A stretch of 64,000 nt of DNA from Tetracladium setigerum. Its lineage: Eukaryota > Ascomycota > Leotiomycetes > Helotiales. The DNA lies in NCBI GenBank assembly GCA_031472005.1, contig PZJY01000011.1:868001-932000 (forward strand), read 5' to 3'. Below are positions 49,705 to 62,641 of this stretch, one piece after another (positions within the stretch are counted from its first letter, which is position 1; the number at the start of each line of letters is the position of its first letter). Under the pieces are notes generated by a model. It made no database searches and had not been told where the DNA came from. It saw only the letters and a program-made list of their open reading frames with translations. The translations under genes were made by a program, and so were the position numbers.

Positions 49705-51704
49705 CTATTCTCCCTCCTTCAAAATTTTTATCAACATATCCCTACAGATTGGGTGGTAAAAATTCTTATTTTTCTCAAAGGTCGCGAGCGCCAACTTTCG
49801 ATCCGCTACATTCAGCTTCCTGTACAACGGCAACACAAACTTCATGCGTCCAACAGTGCCGAGAAGATCCGCAGCTGGCTGATAGAGAGCTTCATCTTTG
49901 GCGGTGAGACCGATGTTGAAGAAGCGAGAGCTGAGCTCGACATTGCGTGAGCCAGCGAGGGAGTAGGCTTTGCCGAGTGCCTGGGCTTGAGAGGCAGTGA
50001 GAGGGGTCTTGAAGAGTTGCACTTTTTCGAGGAAGACGACAATTTGGTTTGCGGTCCAGCCTGAGATGTCGGATGGACTTGGTTCGAAGTTCTTTTTGGG
50101 TTTTGTTAGTGAGTGTATATTACAAGTGGAAGGGAAATTAAACATACTCCAGTCTCCCATTTATCGGCTAGGGCGTAGCACTTGTCAACCATGCTTGTAT
50201 CGAACTTTGGCTTTGGTGGTAAACCAGGTGCATAGAACCAAGTATCCCAATCAACAGATTCCAATGCCTTGGCTGCATCCTTGTCCGAAGCAAAGAAATC
50301 CAGAAGAGTGGCTTTGAACTCGAAAGAGTCGAGGGATTTTCGAGACCACTTTGTGAAGTAATGTGGGATGAATTTGTCAAAAGTCGATTGACCGACCAGC
50401 TTCTCAAGGTAGTAGAGGAAGTGGAAACCTTTTTCGTATGGGACACTGCTGAAGGCATCATCGGGATCCTCTCCCTTCAGATTGAGAACTAATTTAGTAA
50501 ACTCATGGTCTTTTCCATATCGATCGACCGAATCCTCGAGGGCTTTCCATCCGATAATTGCAGAGAAGTCTCGGTGTGATTCTCCGTGTACTGCTGCTTG
50601 GATTCGTCGTTCTAGGTAGGTAGTCCATCCTTCGTTAAGCCAGAAATGTTCCCACGAGGCATTGGAGACGAGATTACCACTCCAAGAATGAGACAATTCA
50701 TGGGCAATCACGTCAATATTCTCTCGGTCACCACTGATAATTGTTGGTGTCGCAAATGTGAAGATCGGGTTCTCCATTCCTCCGTAGGGAAAACTAGGAG
50801 GGAGGACCAACACATTGTATTGAGTCCAGGCATAAGGGAAAATTATCTTCTCCGCAACCTCAATGAACTTCTCTGTATCGGCTTCAAGCTCCCACTTGGC
50901 GTCAGATAGCTCCTCTGGTCCAGTGGAAACCAGAGATCTTGGGCCAATGGAAGCAGTAGCAATATCTCCTGATGCCAAAGCAAACAGATAAGCTGGCATT
51001 GGGATTTCTTGACGGAAGGAGTACTGGAGAGTTCCTGGTTCACCATCTTGACCATGGACAAAGTTTGCTGCGCCTGTTGGCAACCCAGAAGCAAGTACCG
51101 GAAGAGGAGAACGAATCTTGAAGTCGTAGGTGCTCTTGACATCTGGAGTGTCTTGGCAAGGGAAGACAGAGCGGTTGTGAATAGCCTGACACTGTGAGAA
51201 CATGTAAGGGAATTTCTTGTTTGATGTCTGAGCCGGTGTCATCCATTGCAAAGCTGTGCACTTTTCTGTGGTAGACAAAGCAATCTCAACGGAGACGGTG
51301 CTTCCCTTTGCCACTCCAGCTGCTAGTTTGATAGACAAGGGACTTCCATATGGCTCAGTCCTGGCCTTGACCTCCCATTCCTTGTTTTGTATACTATCGA
51401 CACTGATGTTTTGGATATCAAGGAAGCTCGTATCAAGAATGATCTCTTGAGATTGCTTCTCTGTAGTAGACTCCAACAACAACGTCACAATGCCAGAAAG
51501 ACGTTGCTTCTTGAAGTCAATGGCCAGATCAGCAACAGTATGTCTCGTCAACCAGTAGTTGTAATTGGAGAGGGTATTGGGATCCCTTGGCGCGTGGATG
51601 ACTGCCATGGCGGTGGTAGCTTTGTTCGTGAGAGTTCTGGTGAAGACGCGGGGTAAAGTTACCGATGTCACAGCTGCTCTGAATACTGAGAACAATGAAG
51701 TCAT
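49705..51704 (-). CDS. leukotriene A4 hydrolase-type M1 aminopeptidase
   Basis: A bifunctional M1 zinc aminopeptidase/epoxide hydrolase family protein (human LTA4H, yeast Lap2 relatives). Exon 1 is 51704-50148 and exon 2 is 50091-49705, with a 56-bp intron. The catalytic core shows GGMENP, HELSHSWSGN and NEGWTTYLE, that is HExxH-x18-E, placed at about residues 303-326 if numbered from the second ATG. The C-terminal helical domain is in exon 2. The ATG at 51704 gives 647 residues with an Arg/Ser/Thr-rich, acid-free leader that looks like a mitochondrial presequence. The ATG at 51608 (MAVIHAPRDPNTLSNYN) gives 615 residues, the usual cytosolic length. Both starts may be used. The frame stays open upstream to 51956 without another ATG. 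This is a housekeeping gene, unlikely to belong to the block. Confidence 0.95.
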
Positions 51705-53740
51705 GTAACGGGACGCTGAGATTCGGAGTGTCTGGGATGTGTTTTGGCGTCCGCGATGATGCGAGGTTTTCCTTCTGATCCCCTTCCTGTTTGCCAGCTT
51801 CCCCAATTGCACTAGCGCAATCTCGTCACATGACCATTGGTCATTTCCAGGTTCGTTTTCATAGCTGGTAATTAGCCGAGAGCCGACCGAGCTATCCTTC
51901 CCCTGAGTGATCGGTGATCCCCAGCCACTTGTTACAGAGCTTCGATCGAACCTCAAGATGAACTTTGCTCAAGTTCTTCAGGCAAAGCGTTCAATAAAAT
52001 TCAAACTTCAAAGCTTCAAAGTTCAAACTCTCCATCCTCCCGTGTTTGAATAATACGAGGGCCTGGATGGCATACAGGCACAAGCGGTCACTAGTAAACA
52101 ACGGCAGAACACCTCGAAACACGCGATCAACGATCTAGAAGCAATTGAAACAAACCATGTAACTCACCCTGATCTGTGACAGCGGGCGACAATCTCTAAA
52201 TGCTTGGTAATGATTGACTTCTTTCTAGCTCATCTCTCCCACGTTTCCCCCTCTTTGGTACAGCAGCAGGTAACGGGACACCATGCTAGGTACAGTACAG
52301 GACGGGCTGGAAGAACTCTCCGTGGTCTTGATCTCCTTCTTAACTTGGGTACCAGAACCCGGGCTTAATTAAAAGACGGTGTAGACTGTAGACCTCCCTG
52401 TCTTCTGACACAGCGGCTTGTACCTAAGGGTACGGAGGTACGGAGGATATTGAGGACGTTGGAGATCATTTGTTGCATATCATGTTGACTTAACGCTCCA
52501 CCCGCGCAGCCATCCCGCCGCCATGTGTGAAACAGAGCGTAGGCAGAATAACCATCAGCTCTCAGACAGGCTTTGAACTTGAAAGCTACAGCTTGACAAC
52601 AGTCGCCACTCACTACTGTACTCTCAGTGTGCGTCTTGACAGGAAAGATCCTGCTGGTCATGTCGGATGGATAAATATAGCTTTATCCCAATTCTGGTTG
52701 GGGTGTTTTGAAATTGGGTAACGAGAACGAGCTGTGCAAATCCCCTTGCAGTAGTTCGTGACTTTGACAGGAGGGTTCGCAGGAGATTTATTTATCCTTT
52801 TAACATCTGGAGTGAAAAAGGGGCCAGCTTGTTCGAGGCTTTCTGAATCACAAAAGCTAAAGCTACCGCCGTAACAATCCGTAAGTACAGGTCGAGGCCG
52901 TACAGTATCGCGAATAGAACCGAACGTCATTTCGTTCGTCTTCTAATCCTGGCCATAGAGATTTCCCGAGAATCACTTATGATCTACTCGGAGTTCCATC
53001 TTTTTGAGATTCTGTTATCACATCCGAATCCGATAACGGCCAGGGAGGCCGAAGCTTGAGTGTGGGGTATCGCAATTCTTTCTTGACCTTGTTAATCTCC
53101 GGGGTGGGAAAGTCGGAAAGCTGGGTTCATGAGCTCAATCGAACTGGTGGTGTGGCGGGGTTGATAATTGGGAAACATGTTCAAGCAGTGATAAATTACT
53201 GTGTGTGTGGCTAGCTAGCTCCCCGCAGGAGTTCGTCAGATTTCACTACTTCAAACTTAACTTCGATACACTTTGGAAAAGAGACAACTTAAAAAAAGAA
53301 AACCCTGATCTTCAACCATGAAATTCCATAACCATATTTTTACAGTCCAGAACTCTGGTTCCCCGGCGTTAAGCTTTGAAACTAAAGTTTGAAACGCGAA
53401 TAGGATAAAGATGTTGCTGTAAAACAATTGGGATTTTTGACCCCCTAGGTTCGGTTAACCCCCTTCCCTTCCCGGCGATACCCAAATCCTTGCTGTATAT
53501 CGATCCGATTATAGGGCTCAAAAAACATGGTTCATGCATCTCGGAGGGTTTGCAACGTCCCTGGGAAGCCGTTTTAATCTCCAAATCACTTCCTTGGTGA
53601 TGTGCAAAGTTCAAACATTATCACTTGCATGCCGCGCCGGAGGTAGGGTGGATTTTTCCTTCTTGTATGCAACATATTACATATATCACATAATTCCTTT
53701 CGAGCGCGCCGCCGTTTTTCTCCTTTCCTTTCGTCAAAGA

Positions 53741-53778
53741 GTGTGTGTCTCCCTGTGTGTGTGTGTGTTTGTGTGTGG
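53741..53778. repeat. GT-rich microsatellite
   Basis: Interrupted (GT)n run: GTGTGTGT, a short CTCCC break, then (GT)8 and further GT units. Confidence 0.85.
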
Positions 53779-54365
53779 AAGATTTCTCCTGCAGAACTGC
53801 CGCGGAGGGTTGCAGTACCAGAATTTGTGTCATGAAGAGTTTGAAGAATTGTGCTCTCTGACTTATGCATGAATTCAGACCAATATATGATCTGCATTTA
53901 TGAAAAGGCTAACATGTTTACAAACGCTGGTACGGTGGTTCCGCATGAACTTGGAAATGTCGCTAGGAGAATTACGTCGCTCCTCTTATACATCCGCCAT
54001 ATGGGTAGTTAATCTAACTGCGAGCTTGCGGGGTGGAAATCGTGGAATTGAAACTTCAGATCCAAATTGAGAATTTATGTACTACAATGCTGAAGAACGA
54101 AACCATGACATCTTTGACAAGCTGATACTGTAAGAAAAATAACACCCGTGGAAAGTCGGAGTATTTCCAACGATCTGAGGGGGAGTGTTGTTTCGTGCAC
54201 GAGTAAAAATTACCAAGCGAGCACATGGTCAATCTCGGAGCAGATAACCTTTTGGGATAGAGTGAGAATATCAAACCCCAGAAATTCGTTTGACCAACGA
54301 GATCTTATCCACGCCTCTAAAATCCGAGGTCGTACTGTACTGTAAAGATTACGAAAGAAAGCAGT

Positions 54366-54381
54366 GCAGGCAGGCAGGCAG
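54366..54381. repeat. GCAG tetranucleotide repeat
   Basis: Four GCAG units seen directly. Confidence 0.75.
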
Positions 54382-55017
54382 TGTGGCCAAAGGACGCGGT
54401 GTCTGAATAAAGGAAAAAAAAAAAGAGAGAGGAGCCCAACCGTGCTTGCTTGCCCATCCATATCTGGACGCATCCGAACGCTTTAGGCCATGGCATTTTC
54501 CCTCCGCTGCCTTTTCTGGACATTTGGCTTGCTGACCAAATACAACATCTCCTACTTTGTGTGTAAGCGAAGGATTTGGGGGGATGTTACAGGGTGCTAC
54601 TCGCTATCGTACGATTGAGGATCTCAGATTCCCGGTTCGCTTGGGGAGTATCCCTACCGCGGAACACGGTTGCTGGATAATACAAAAAGACCCTGGATTG
54701 CAGTCAGCATTGAACATGGGTGAATGAGGAGAAAAGAAGTTGGGAAAGGCATCATTTTGAAAAGTTGAGATGAACTGTTGAACAGCCTCTTGATGCCAAT
54801 ACTTTTAGTTTGTGGGTGGGGGGAACAAAACAATTTGAGCAGGGCAGGCGCAAAGCCTTGAATTAATCTTACAGTAGTACAGCAGTATGTATCTGTGTTG
54901 TTCAGTAGGTCAAGTTGTGGACACTGGACAGTGTCGTGACATCGCATCAAACTACTACGAAGGTACATCATGCATTTCTTCATGCACGCAACGGCACAAA
55001 TCAACTGAGCACGCAGT

Positions 55018-55032
55018 AGCAGCAGCAGCAGC
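55018..55032. repeat. AGC trinucleotide repeat
   Basis: Five consecutive AGC units in non-coding DNA. Confidence 0.8.
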
Positions 55033-57164
55033 TTGAAAAGAATTCTCCTGGAGTGGGCACTCTGTGCACAATGCCGTAGAATTCTGCAAGAAAATGCCCG
55101 TAGCACCATCCATCGGTGGGTCATAAACTGGTAGCAAGCTCGAAGTGTGGAGGAAATGTAAGACAAGATCTACAGAAATAAATGAAGTCGAGGAGCTCGA
55201 GGAGCTCTTGGACGCTGAGAACAGCGGGTTTTGCCGTTCGCGTTTTGAAGTTACTGTTACTGTGTACAGCGCCCAGAATTGTGTTGTGGCTGGAACCTCG
55301 GAAGGGGGCTTAATGGAGGGGCAGCTTTTGCATTTTGGAGGCCCGAGCACTACTCCTACTCCTACGACACAGTACGACTCCAGCTCGGGATCTTGATTTG
55401 TGAGTCGGGTTGTGAGGCAAAGTCGGAGGAGGGGAGATGTTTGGTAAGGGAAATCCCAGGAGCCGATTGTTATGCCTTGTTCATTATCTCGGCCGCATTA
55501 TTCTGGTTTGTGGTTCACCGAGTGAGTCTCGCGATGCCGATGCGAGGTTTTGAATGATCTCGAGATCTCCATCTCCTGTGTGACAGTTTGATCGTGCAGC
55601 AGTGATCATGAGATCTTGAAAAGAAGTTCATCGCTCAGATCGGCTTTCTCACCGTTATGCCCTGAATGTTGTGTCATGGATATAAACTTTGCCCTAAATC
55701 TTCAGGTTCTGTCACAACATCACCTAGAAACTTCTTGACTCTTCCTGTCTGTGTGGTTTTGAGTTCCGATCTCGAAGTCTTGAGGTGGTGCCGTGCTCCC
55801 GCCAGGTGACCGAGTAGTGGTCCGACCACAAAAGCAAGACTAGAGCAGGGTGATGTATGTGATGGGTGGTGGTCGAGAAGTTGCTGCAATTATTATTGAT
55901 CATCATTATTGATGCCATTTCAAAAAGACAAACAGGAGAGTGAGTGGCAATAATAATGCAAGGACTCCTGGGGCGAATAATCTGAGAATATCTTCAATTT
56001 TTTCAGCTGGGTGTAGGACAGCAATTGACTCGCGTGAAGAGGTATCTCGTATCAAGATAATCAGTTCTCCTCCACTTTGTCCTTTGTCCCCATCTTTGGC
56101 TTCATTCATGGTGATCAAATAGATGAAAAATGCCCGTGGCACGGGTAAGCAAAGGGCAACAACTCTCCCCGCAGAAGCTTATGTTGAGGACTTGAGTAAG
56201 TAACGCTTTGGCCAAAGCATTCTTCGCATGAACACAGGATTCTGGTGGTGATTTCTTTGTTTCGTTGATCTTCATTCGGATCATTCGAAAACGCACTTGT
56301 CGGGCCAATAAACAACTGTCAAACGTCAGAGCTGGAAGGGATGGAACTGTAAAGTTGTCATAATTGACAACTGGACATGAGGAAACACATCCCCCAACAC
56401 CTGAATCAGTCTAGGCGACCCGTTATGTAGGCATACATCCAAGAGCTGGTCGGCTAACGATAATGCTGCTGCATTATCGATCGAAGTATCATGAGTCTTC
56501 AGAGTTCAGCAACGCATCATTATTGCCTACATATTGTGTGTGCTTCGTCGCTTTGCTTTGGTTATCACGGACTTGCGGAGAGTTCTGTAGGGTTTTGATA
56601 TCCCAGACACCCAGGTGACAGTTCATGGTGCTCACCCTGTTGATTTGCCGGTCTCCGGTGTTATCTTTCCCCTCAGGATACCTAGGTAGAATACAGTAGA
56701 ATAGTAATAAGTTGATCAAGTATTCCCTAGCACCGGCATTTCTGTAGTTTGCAACGTCGGCAGTCAAGGGAATGTCTCTGCTGCTCAAATTACCATTGGC
56801 TCCTTCGCTTTTGGTGAGTCTTCCGTAGATCCCTACCACACCGTGTTCCCATTAATGCTTGAGAAACAGTCTGATTGTTGCGCTCTGATATCAAATCTGT
56901 TGGTGTCAATGGGCAAGACGGACTAGACGCCCGATTGGGTTAAGAGGTATCTCGCTTAGATGTTGTTTATTCTCACCCTTTTTGTTCTAAACATCGCAGC
57001 TAGGGAACAAGCAGGTGGCTTGAACCTGGCGACCCCTCGGTCAACGGGGTGGTTAACACTGACTACTGGATCGTAGTACAAATCCAGAAGCGACAACAAC
57101 AACACTCTTCGCTTATCCAACTCCTATCATCTTTCACGAAGATAAATCTTCATCAATACTTTCT

Positions 57165-57178
57165 CACACACACACACA
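57165..57178. repeat. CA microsatellite in promoter
   Basis: Seven CA units about 670 bp upstream of the Uds1-type start, followed by purine and pyrimidine tracts. Confidence 0.8.
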
Positions 57179-57846
57179 AGAAAAAAGAAGCATCATCTCT
57201 TCTTTTCCTCCTCCCAGCCACCAAGAAGCAATTTGCAGCTTCTTTTTGACTGTCCCTTGGCGACGCATCAAAGCTCATCGTCGCCATGCAGGAGAACCGC
57301 ACGGTGCAAGCTAAACCTTGTCGAAATTCGGAGAGGAGTTCCTGTCAGGGTTCTAAGCGGTTTCAAACTACAACTGGGCTTGGAGGCCGTCGCACACCCA
57401 CGGCTCACCTTCGCAGCTCTTTGCCTGCCGTTTCTCTTGTGTGCTCAGGCTCACAGACTGTGATGGGGGGACTCGAGCTTGGATGTATTCCAGGTATCCC
57501 TGTGTCTCTCCCTATTATGTGAGTGATGGGTCTTTATTAAGATGCAACTACTTGAATCATCGGTTTCCTACTGCCGGAAATCCTCCCCCATATGTTTGGC
57601 AGATCCAAATATATCTCCGTCACCAGCCCCAACTTCCTCAGAGTTCTGGATAACCTTTGTGCTGATGTTTTTCTTCTTCCACACACTTGATGCTTGTTTG
57701 ATATAAGAAGAAGCACCCCAATCTCACACCCTTCAATTCGCCATCCACCTTTCTTTTGCGTTTCTGGACTTTGCATTGTTGAGGAATTTCCATCCCGCGT
57801 CGCCTGCTGAATCGAGGGCATCCTAGACGAAACTTCAAACATCCAA

Positions 57847-60009
57847 ATGGCCCACATCGCTGACTTCATGGTCGATACCACGGCTTCTAATGTTGGCCTC
57901 AATAACTATATAGCCCGGGAACTCTCGCCGCACCCGTCTGGACAGGATGCAGTAGTATGTCAAGTTTATTTCTTGTCTTTTACCTACATATTTCTAACAG
58001 TACTGCACAGTCAAACGACGGATCAGCTTCGGAAGAAAAGGAGAAGTACATTTGGAGAATGCACCAACCGGCCGAGCCTCGAAAATATCAACTCTTTCCA
58101 GCCTTCGACAAATTGTCAGTCACAACAGTAGCAGCAAAGAGTCCAGAGTCAGAGACATCGTCGGGAATGGCGTCGTCGGTGGGTTCAGCCACAGAGAAAG
58201 TACTCCCACCAGGACATCCACTTCGCAAAACAAAGGAGCAATCACTCGTGAGAAGACGAAAGATCAGTGTACCTGAATTAGGCCCAATGACTACAGTGCA
58301 AGAAGTTGCAATGGATTCTCGTAAGTCTTGGCAGTTTTATAAACTTCCCGCTGTCTTGCCTAATACTAATTGACATTCAGCCACAATACCCGGCCGACCT
58401 CCACTACATGAACGATCAATTAGTGCTCCCGGAAACACTTGGAGACATCATATGTTTGGAGAGAGTATGCTGAGTTGTATATCCGGACCAGCCCTAGACG
58501 AGAAGGCCGAATTGGGTATTTCAAGCGATGACCACCACACATCACCATCCTCACAACAAGGATATCGTAGTAACGAAGCCTCCGACAACCAAACCGTTGT
58601 GGTCAAGTCGAGATCTTCATCACCCAGAGGTCCTCTCTCGCCAAAGTCACTTACTCCTCTCGTCATCCCCACGACTCAACAACGCATTCCACATCACTCA
58701 TCCAGCTCCAGGTTGCGTAACGAATTCCAACGACCAGAAGTGCCACCCAAATCCTCAAAACCAAAGGACTCCTCTCCATACAGATCTCCCTACACCCAAT
58801 GTCAACTACCGGCCTTCCTACCCCACAATCCGCTCTTCCAACACCGCAATCCGCACCCGAAGGGCGATCATCCCCAAAGCCCTGGAACACGTCCACTTCC
58901 CACAGCCCTAGTCCACTCGGACACTCCCGCGGACAATCCGATGCCTCCACCACCACCCCATTGACTCAACAACAACTCGGTCACCGCCGTGGAGAATCCG
59001 AAGGTAGTACCTCAGTCATGGCCCGTGGACGTCCCCCCGCCGACGAGGCGAAACCAATCCTTCCACCGTGAAACCACTCCCAACCACCCGTCGTTCGCCC
59101 TCATTGGAAGAACAGCATGCCTTCGCCTCACTACCATCCGGCATCAATGCAAAAGACGCCCACACCCTACTCTCCCCTATTGAATTTGACACCCTCCGCA
59201 AGCAAGCCCTGGGTCAAGCAGCCCGTTTCGAGGTTCTCCGTTCCAAGGACGTCGAAGCCCTCTCCCGTGAACTGCGAGGATTAGACGAACGATGCGACTA
59301 TCTCCGCAAAACCCACCGCTCGTTAAGAAGTGGTCGCCGCAACCTCCACGATAGAATCTGTTCCTACCTTCGCAGTCCTCGCGTAGCTAAGTTCTCGCAC
59401 GAGAGCATCCTCAAGCAGGAGGAAGCCCTAAGCGAGTTGGACACTAGTATCGATGACTGGGTCACCAAGCTCGAGCAAGCTGAGAACAGACGTACCCGGA
59501 TTCGTCAGAAGTTGCTGGAACATGTTGCCGCGGCTTTGATTATGCCTTCGTCGCCTACGCCATCCAACAACAATAATACTGCCAATAATGCCCTCCTCAC
59601 ATCTCTAAACACACCACCGCGCTCTCCCACCAAGCGAGAGGCGCTATCGCCGCAACGCGTCGTGGAAGAAGTCCGCGTTGCTAGTCCGGAAGCCACGTCA
59701 CGTGGAGGCCGAGATGTGCAAAGCATTCGTATCTACGCTGATAGCGATGTATATGCGCTCTTGGCTGATGTAGAGCAAGAGATCACTCGAATGGGCGAGT
59801 TGAGCGAGAGTGATTTGAAGAAGGAGAAGCAGCAGCAGCAAAAACAAGAGCAAGAGAGAGAGGAGAAGAAGTTAAAGAAGAAGAAGGCTGCAGAGGAGAC
59901 CGTAGTTGATGAGTTGTATACTCTCAGTGCGGCTACTTATGAGAGTCTGCCGGCGAGGACATACACACCTCCGATTCCTTACAACAACACCGTATCTGTT
60001 CGCAACTGA
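57847..60009 (+). CDS. Uds1-domain (up-regulated during septation) protein, two frame breaks
   Basis: A large, mostly disordered protein with a coiled-coil Uds1-like domain, a family linked to septation in fission yeast. Exons 57847-57954, 58011-58320 and 58381-60009. The middle is Ser/Pro-rich with GHSRGQSD/GHRRGESE repeats; the Uds1-like region (59160-59410) reads ARFEVLRSKDVEALSRELR with heptad-like leucines; the tail is Gln/Lys/Glu-rich coiled coil. Exon 3 changes frame twice, at 58794-58798 (ACCCAA) and 59065-59069 (CACCGTG), and each time one extra base restores a smooth reading. With both the protein is 682 residues. The domain name is from memory of the family. The start at 57847 is the first ATG of the conserved reading frame. 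Confidence 0.78.
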
Positions 60010-60791
60010 GCGAAAGGGTGTATGGATTTATTTTGAATTTCGAAATTCTGGTTCTGATACCTTCATGATCGTTTGACGAACTCTTTTTGTTTCTCACCTA
60101 CTTTAGGATCAGGTGTTTTTCTTGTTTTTTGTTCTTTCGCGGGTGTTCTTTCACGAGAAAAGAAGAAATGTATATACAACGATTGATGGGTGCATAGGCG
60201 TGCGTGGATGCGTGCATATTCCGAGCTTTTCAGCCTTTACTTTTTTTTTGCTTTGTCGTTTTTGGTTTCAATTTTTTGCTTCTTCATGATTGTCCTTTAT
60301 AACATACGTTCAACCACCATTCCAGGCGTTAGCTTTTAAGGATTCGAGGATCCGATCTAATTTTGCCTTATTTGTTTGTCTCTTTCTTGTTTTGGAAGGG
60401 AAGGGGGCGTTCATACTGTCATGATGACACAGAGATTGCAAAAAATATCTATTCTAGTTTGGCTTGTGTTCGCTTCATTTTCTGGATGAAGATGTTCAAT
60501 TGGATGAGAGGATATGATGGTATGTGAGAGGGTAGAGACCCTCACAGAAAGATAACGAGAAGAAAGAAAAAAAATTTCAAACCAAAAAAATCAATAATAC
60601 TTTGTCTTCGTACACATGTAACTTCGCATTGTGACTGATTAACCGACTAACTGACTGACAAGCGGGGTATTAATCTCTTCAATCGTCTATCTCCTCCACA
60701 TCAATGACACTTGATCCATACAACTACTCTTACAACAAACACTCCCTCCATCTCCTCCCACTCAACCTCTATGAGTAAACTTCTCTCATAC
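60010..60791. other. convergent intergenic region
   Basis: 3' flanks of the Uds1-type gene and the Rossmann gene; T-rich, with no gene. Confidence 0.5.
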
Positions 60792-61667
60792 TCACAGCGT
60801 AGCAGCTAACCTCAACATCCCCTTATTCTCCACGATCCTCCCCAACTCCACATCTCCACCAACCGCCTCAACCCCGTCAACCCCTCCAACCTTCCCCATC
60901 GCCATCGCTACCGAAACCTTCGCAATGTCCCTCGTCGGCGCCAACAAACTCGGCATCACAGACCCAATAGCAGGCCCCACCAAATTCTGTACCACATGCC
61001 TCCATCCACCCAACACCGGTATGAACGGATGGATTTCCGCATGATGTCTTGCATCCACGACTGCAGGACGGAGGGACCATGGGCGAAGGTTTGCGTAGGT
61101 TGGAGGAGATTCCTTGGGGAGTGCGAGAAGGGCGAGCTCTGCGCGGCCTTTGATGAGGGCGAAGTGCGCGGTGGTGAAACCCGGGTTCGTGGTTGCACCG
61201 TGGCCGGAGATGTAGACGAAGTTGAGGGGTTTGGAGGAGGTGCGGGAGACGGTGGTGGTGAGGTTTCGCGCGAAGGCTAGGGGGTAGGTTATTGTTATTT
61301 CGTTGTATTCCCTAGTGAAAAACGAAACAATCAGTTTACGGCCTCGTTGTAACTCCCAGGGAAGAAGGAGGAGGGGGAGGGGGTGGGAGAAGCTAGAGGA
61401 AGGCAAAAACTCACTCCTTGGAAACTTGTGTAGTGCTGATTCCTTGCGCCCAAACCACACCATCAACATCCTTCAACTGCTCAAGGACGGAGTCCGGATA
61501 TGACTTGAAGTCTTTATGTATGATAACGTTTGCTTTTGCGTGGCCGTCGGCTTGGGAACTGCTCTGCGGGATAGGATGGAGACTTTCGAGACAGCGGGGG
61601 TGATGAGCATTTGATGGAGGACGGCACTACCGACGAGGCCTGTTGCTCCTGTGAGAACGAGATGCAT
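60792..61667 (-). CDS. atypical SDR / NAD(P)-binding Rossmann protein, frame break
   Basis: A small NAD(P)-binding protein of the nucleoside-diphosphate-sugar epimerase/NAD(P)H-binding type. The ATG at 61667 starts MHLVLTGATGLVGSAV, a classic GxxGxxG dinucleotide site. Exon 1 is 61667-61415 and exon 2 is 61311-60792, with a 103-bp intron (GA|GTGAGT). The frame breaks at 61550-61551: SRRAVPK is followed, one base out, by DGHAKANVIIHKDFKSY, the normal continuation. One extra base gives 257 residues. Exon 2 contains VYISGHGATTNPG and KGRAELALLALP, placed where the catalytic segment lies in this family, but no YxxxK is evident, so enzymatic activity is uncertain. It is in tandem with the methyltransferase on the same strand. 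Confidence 0.8.
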
Positions 61668-62641
61668 TTTGACTGGTTTGCTATTCGTGAACTGTTGTTG
61701 TTGCTGCTGAGATGGAATTGTTGCTGTGATCGAGTGTTGTTTACAGCTCGCAAGTTAAAAAAGAACTCGTCAGGGTGGATCGAGAACAATAAGGAGAGGT
61801 AGAATAAAGTGCGATAAGTATGTGAGTGGCATGATATAGCAACCGAGCAGCTGCTCAACTATATATATAGAGATAGATATAGATAGATGTAAAATGTAGA
61901 GTGTCGAAAGCTTGTGAAAGGATGCGGCTCGCATGCAATGAAGTGGAATTTGGTTGCAAAGTCCGTAGAAAGTCCGTCATGTTGCATGAGTTGCCCTTAA
62001 ACGCGGCCGCAATGCCGCCTGACCAGCCCCTTACATTTCTGCTGTGTAACAACATGTACCGTAAGCCAGTACTGTAAGCTTGTAAGCCAGTTCATGAAGT
62101 TATCCCGATGCTCACTGCAGGATGAAGGATTTCTTACGTAGATAACTTCTGCCTACATCTATCTATATCTAAACATTTCAATATTGAGGGATTTTCCTAC
62201 TCGCAAGGTTCACTTCCCCTCACTTAATGTCGCAACTCTCTTTTTCTTGCACATATTCAGTTGAATTCTTCCCTCCCCAGAACCCAAGTTTCAAAAATAC
62301 ACCTCCAACTACCACATAAGTAGGTACTGTACTCAGCCAAGCAAAAATTTGGATGTCCTATCTTTTTGTCGATCGAGAAAGATGAAAAGGGTGCGTGGAT
62401 TTGACGACGGGTGTACTAGTGGGGAGAACCCTCAGGAAAAATAGAATTATTGACTTTGCTGCAGAATAAAGATGTGATTCAGTTTCACTCGACAGATGTG
62501 ATATCGCAGTTGGAATTGTCCACAATTGCTATGCTCAATTAAAACCAAGACACCGCCAAACGCACCAGCTACGCTCAAGGTTGCTCGCTCATGAATCAAA
62601 ACAAATAAATAACGAAATGCGGCAGATCAGTCTCTCGGTAT
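61668..62641. other. intergenic, Rossmann gene promoter
   Basis: About 1 kb, no gene. It has a short (TATA)n/(AGAT)n tract near 61860-61890 and repeated GTAAGC words near 62060-62085. Confidence 0.45.

Larger units (their letters stand above)
51705..57846. other. 6.1-kb gene-poor region
   Basis: No supported gene. It contains microsatellites (GT, AGC, GCAG and CA types, listed separately) and short frames under 175 codons without domains. The last 600 bp is the C/T-rich promoter and leader of the Uds1-type gene. Because frame breaks occur elsewhere in this sequence, a gene split into short frames could be hidden here. Confidence 0.4.

Noticed and set aside
54654..55166. 170-codon minus-strand open frame
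   Set aside because: Cys/Leu-rich shadow of the AGC repeat region with no coherent domain, signal or exon partners.
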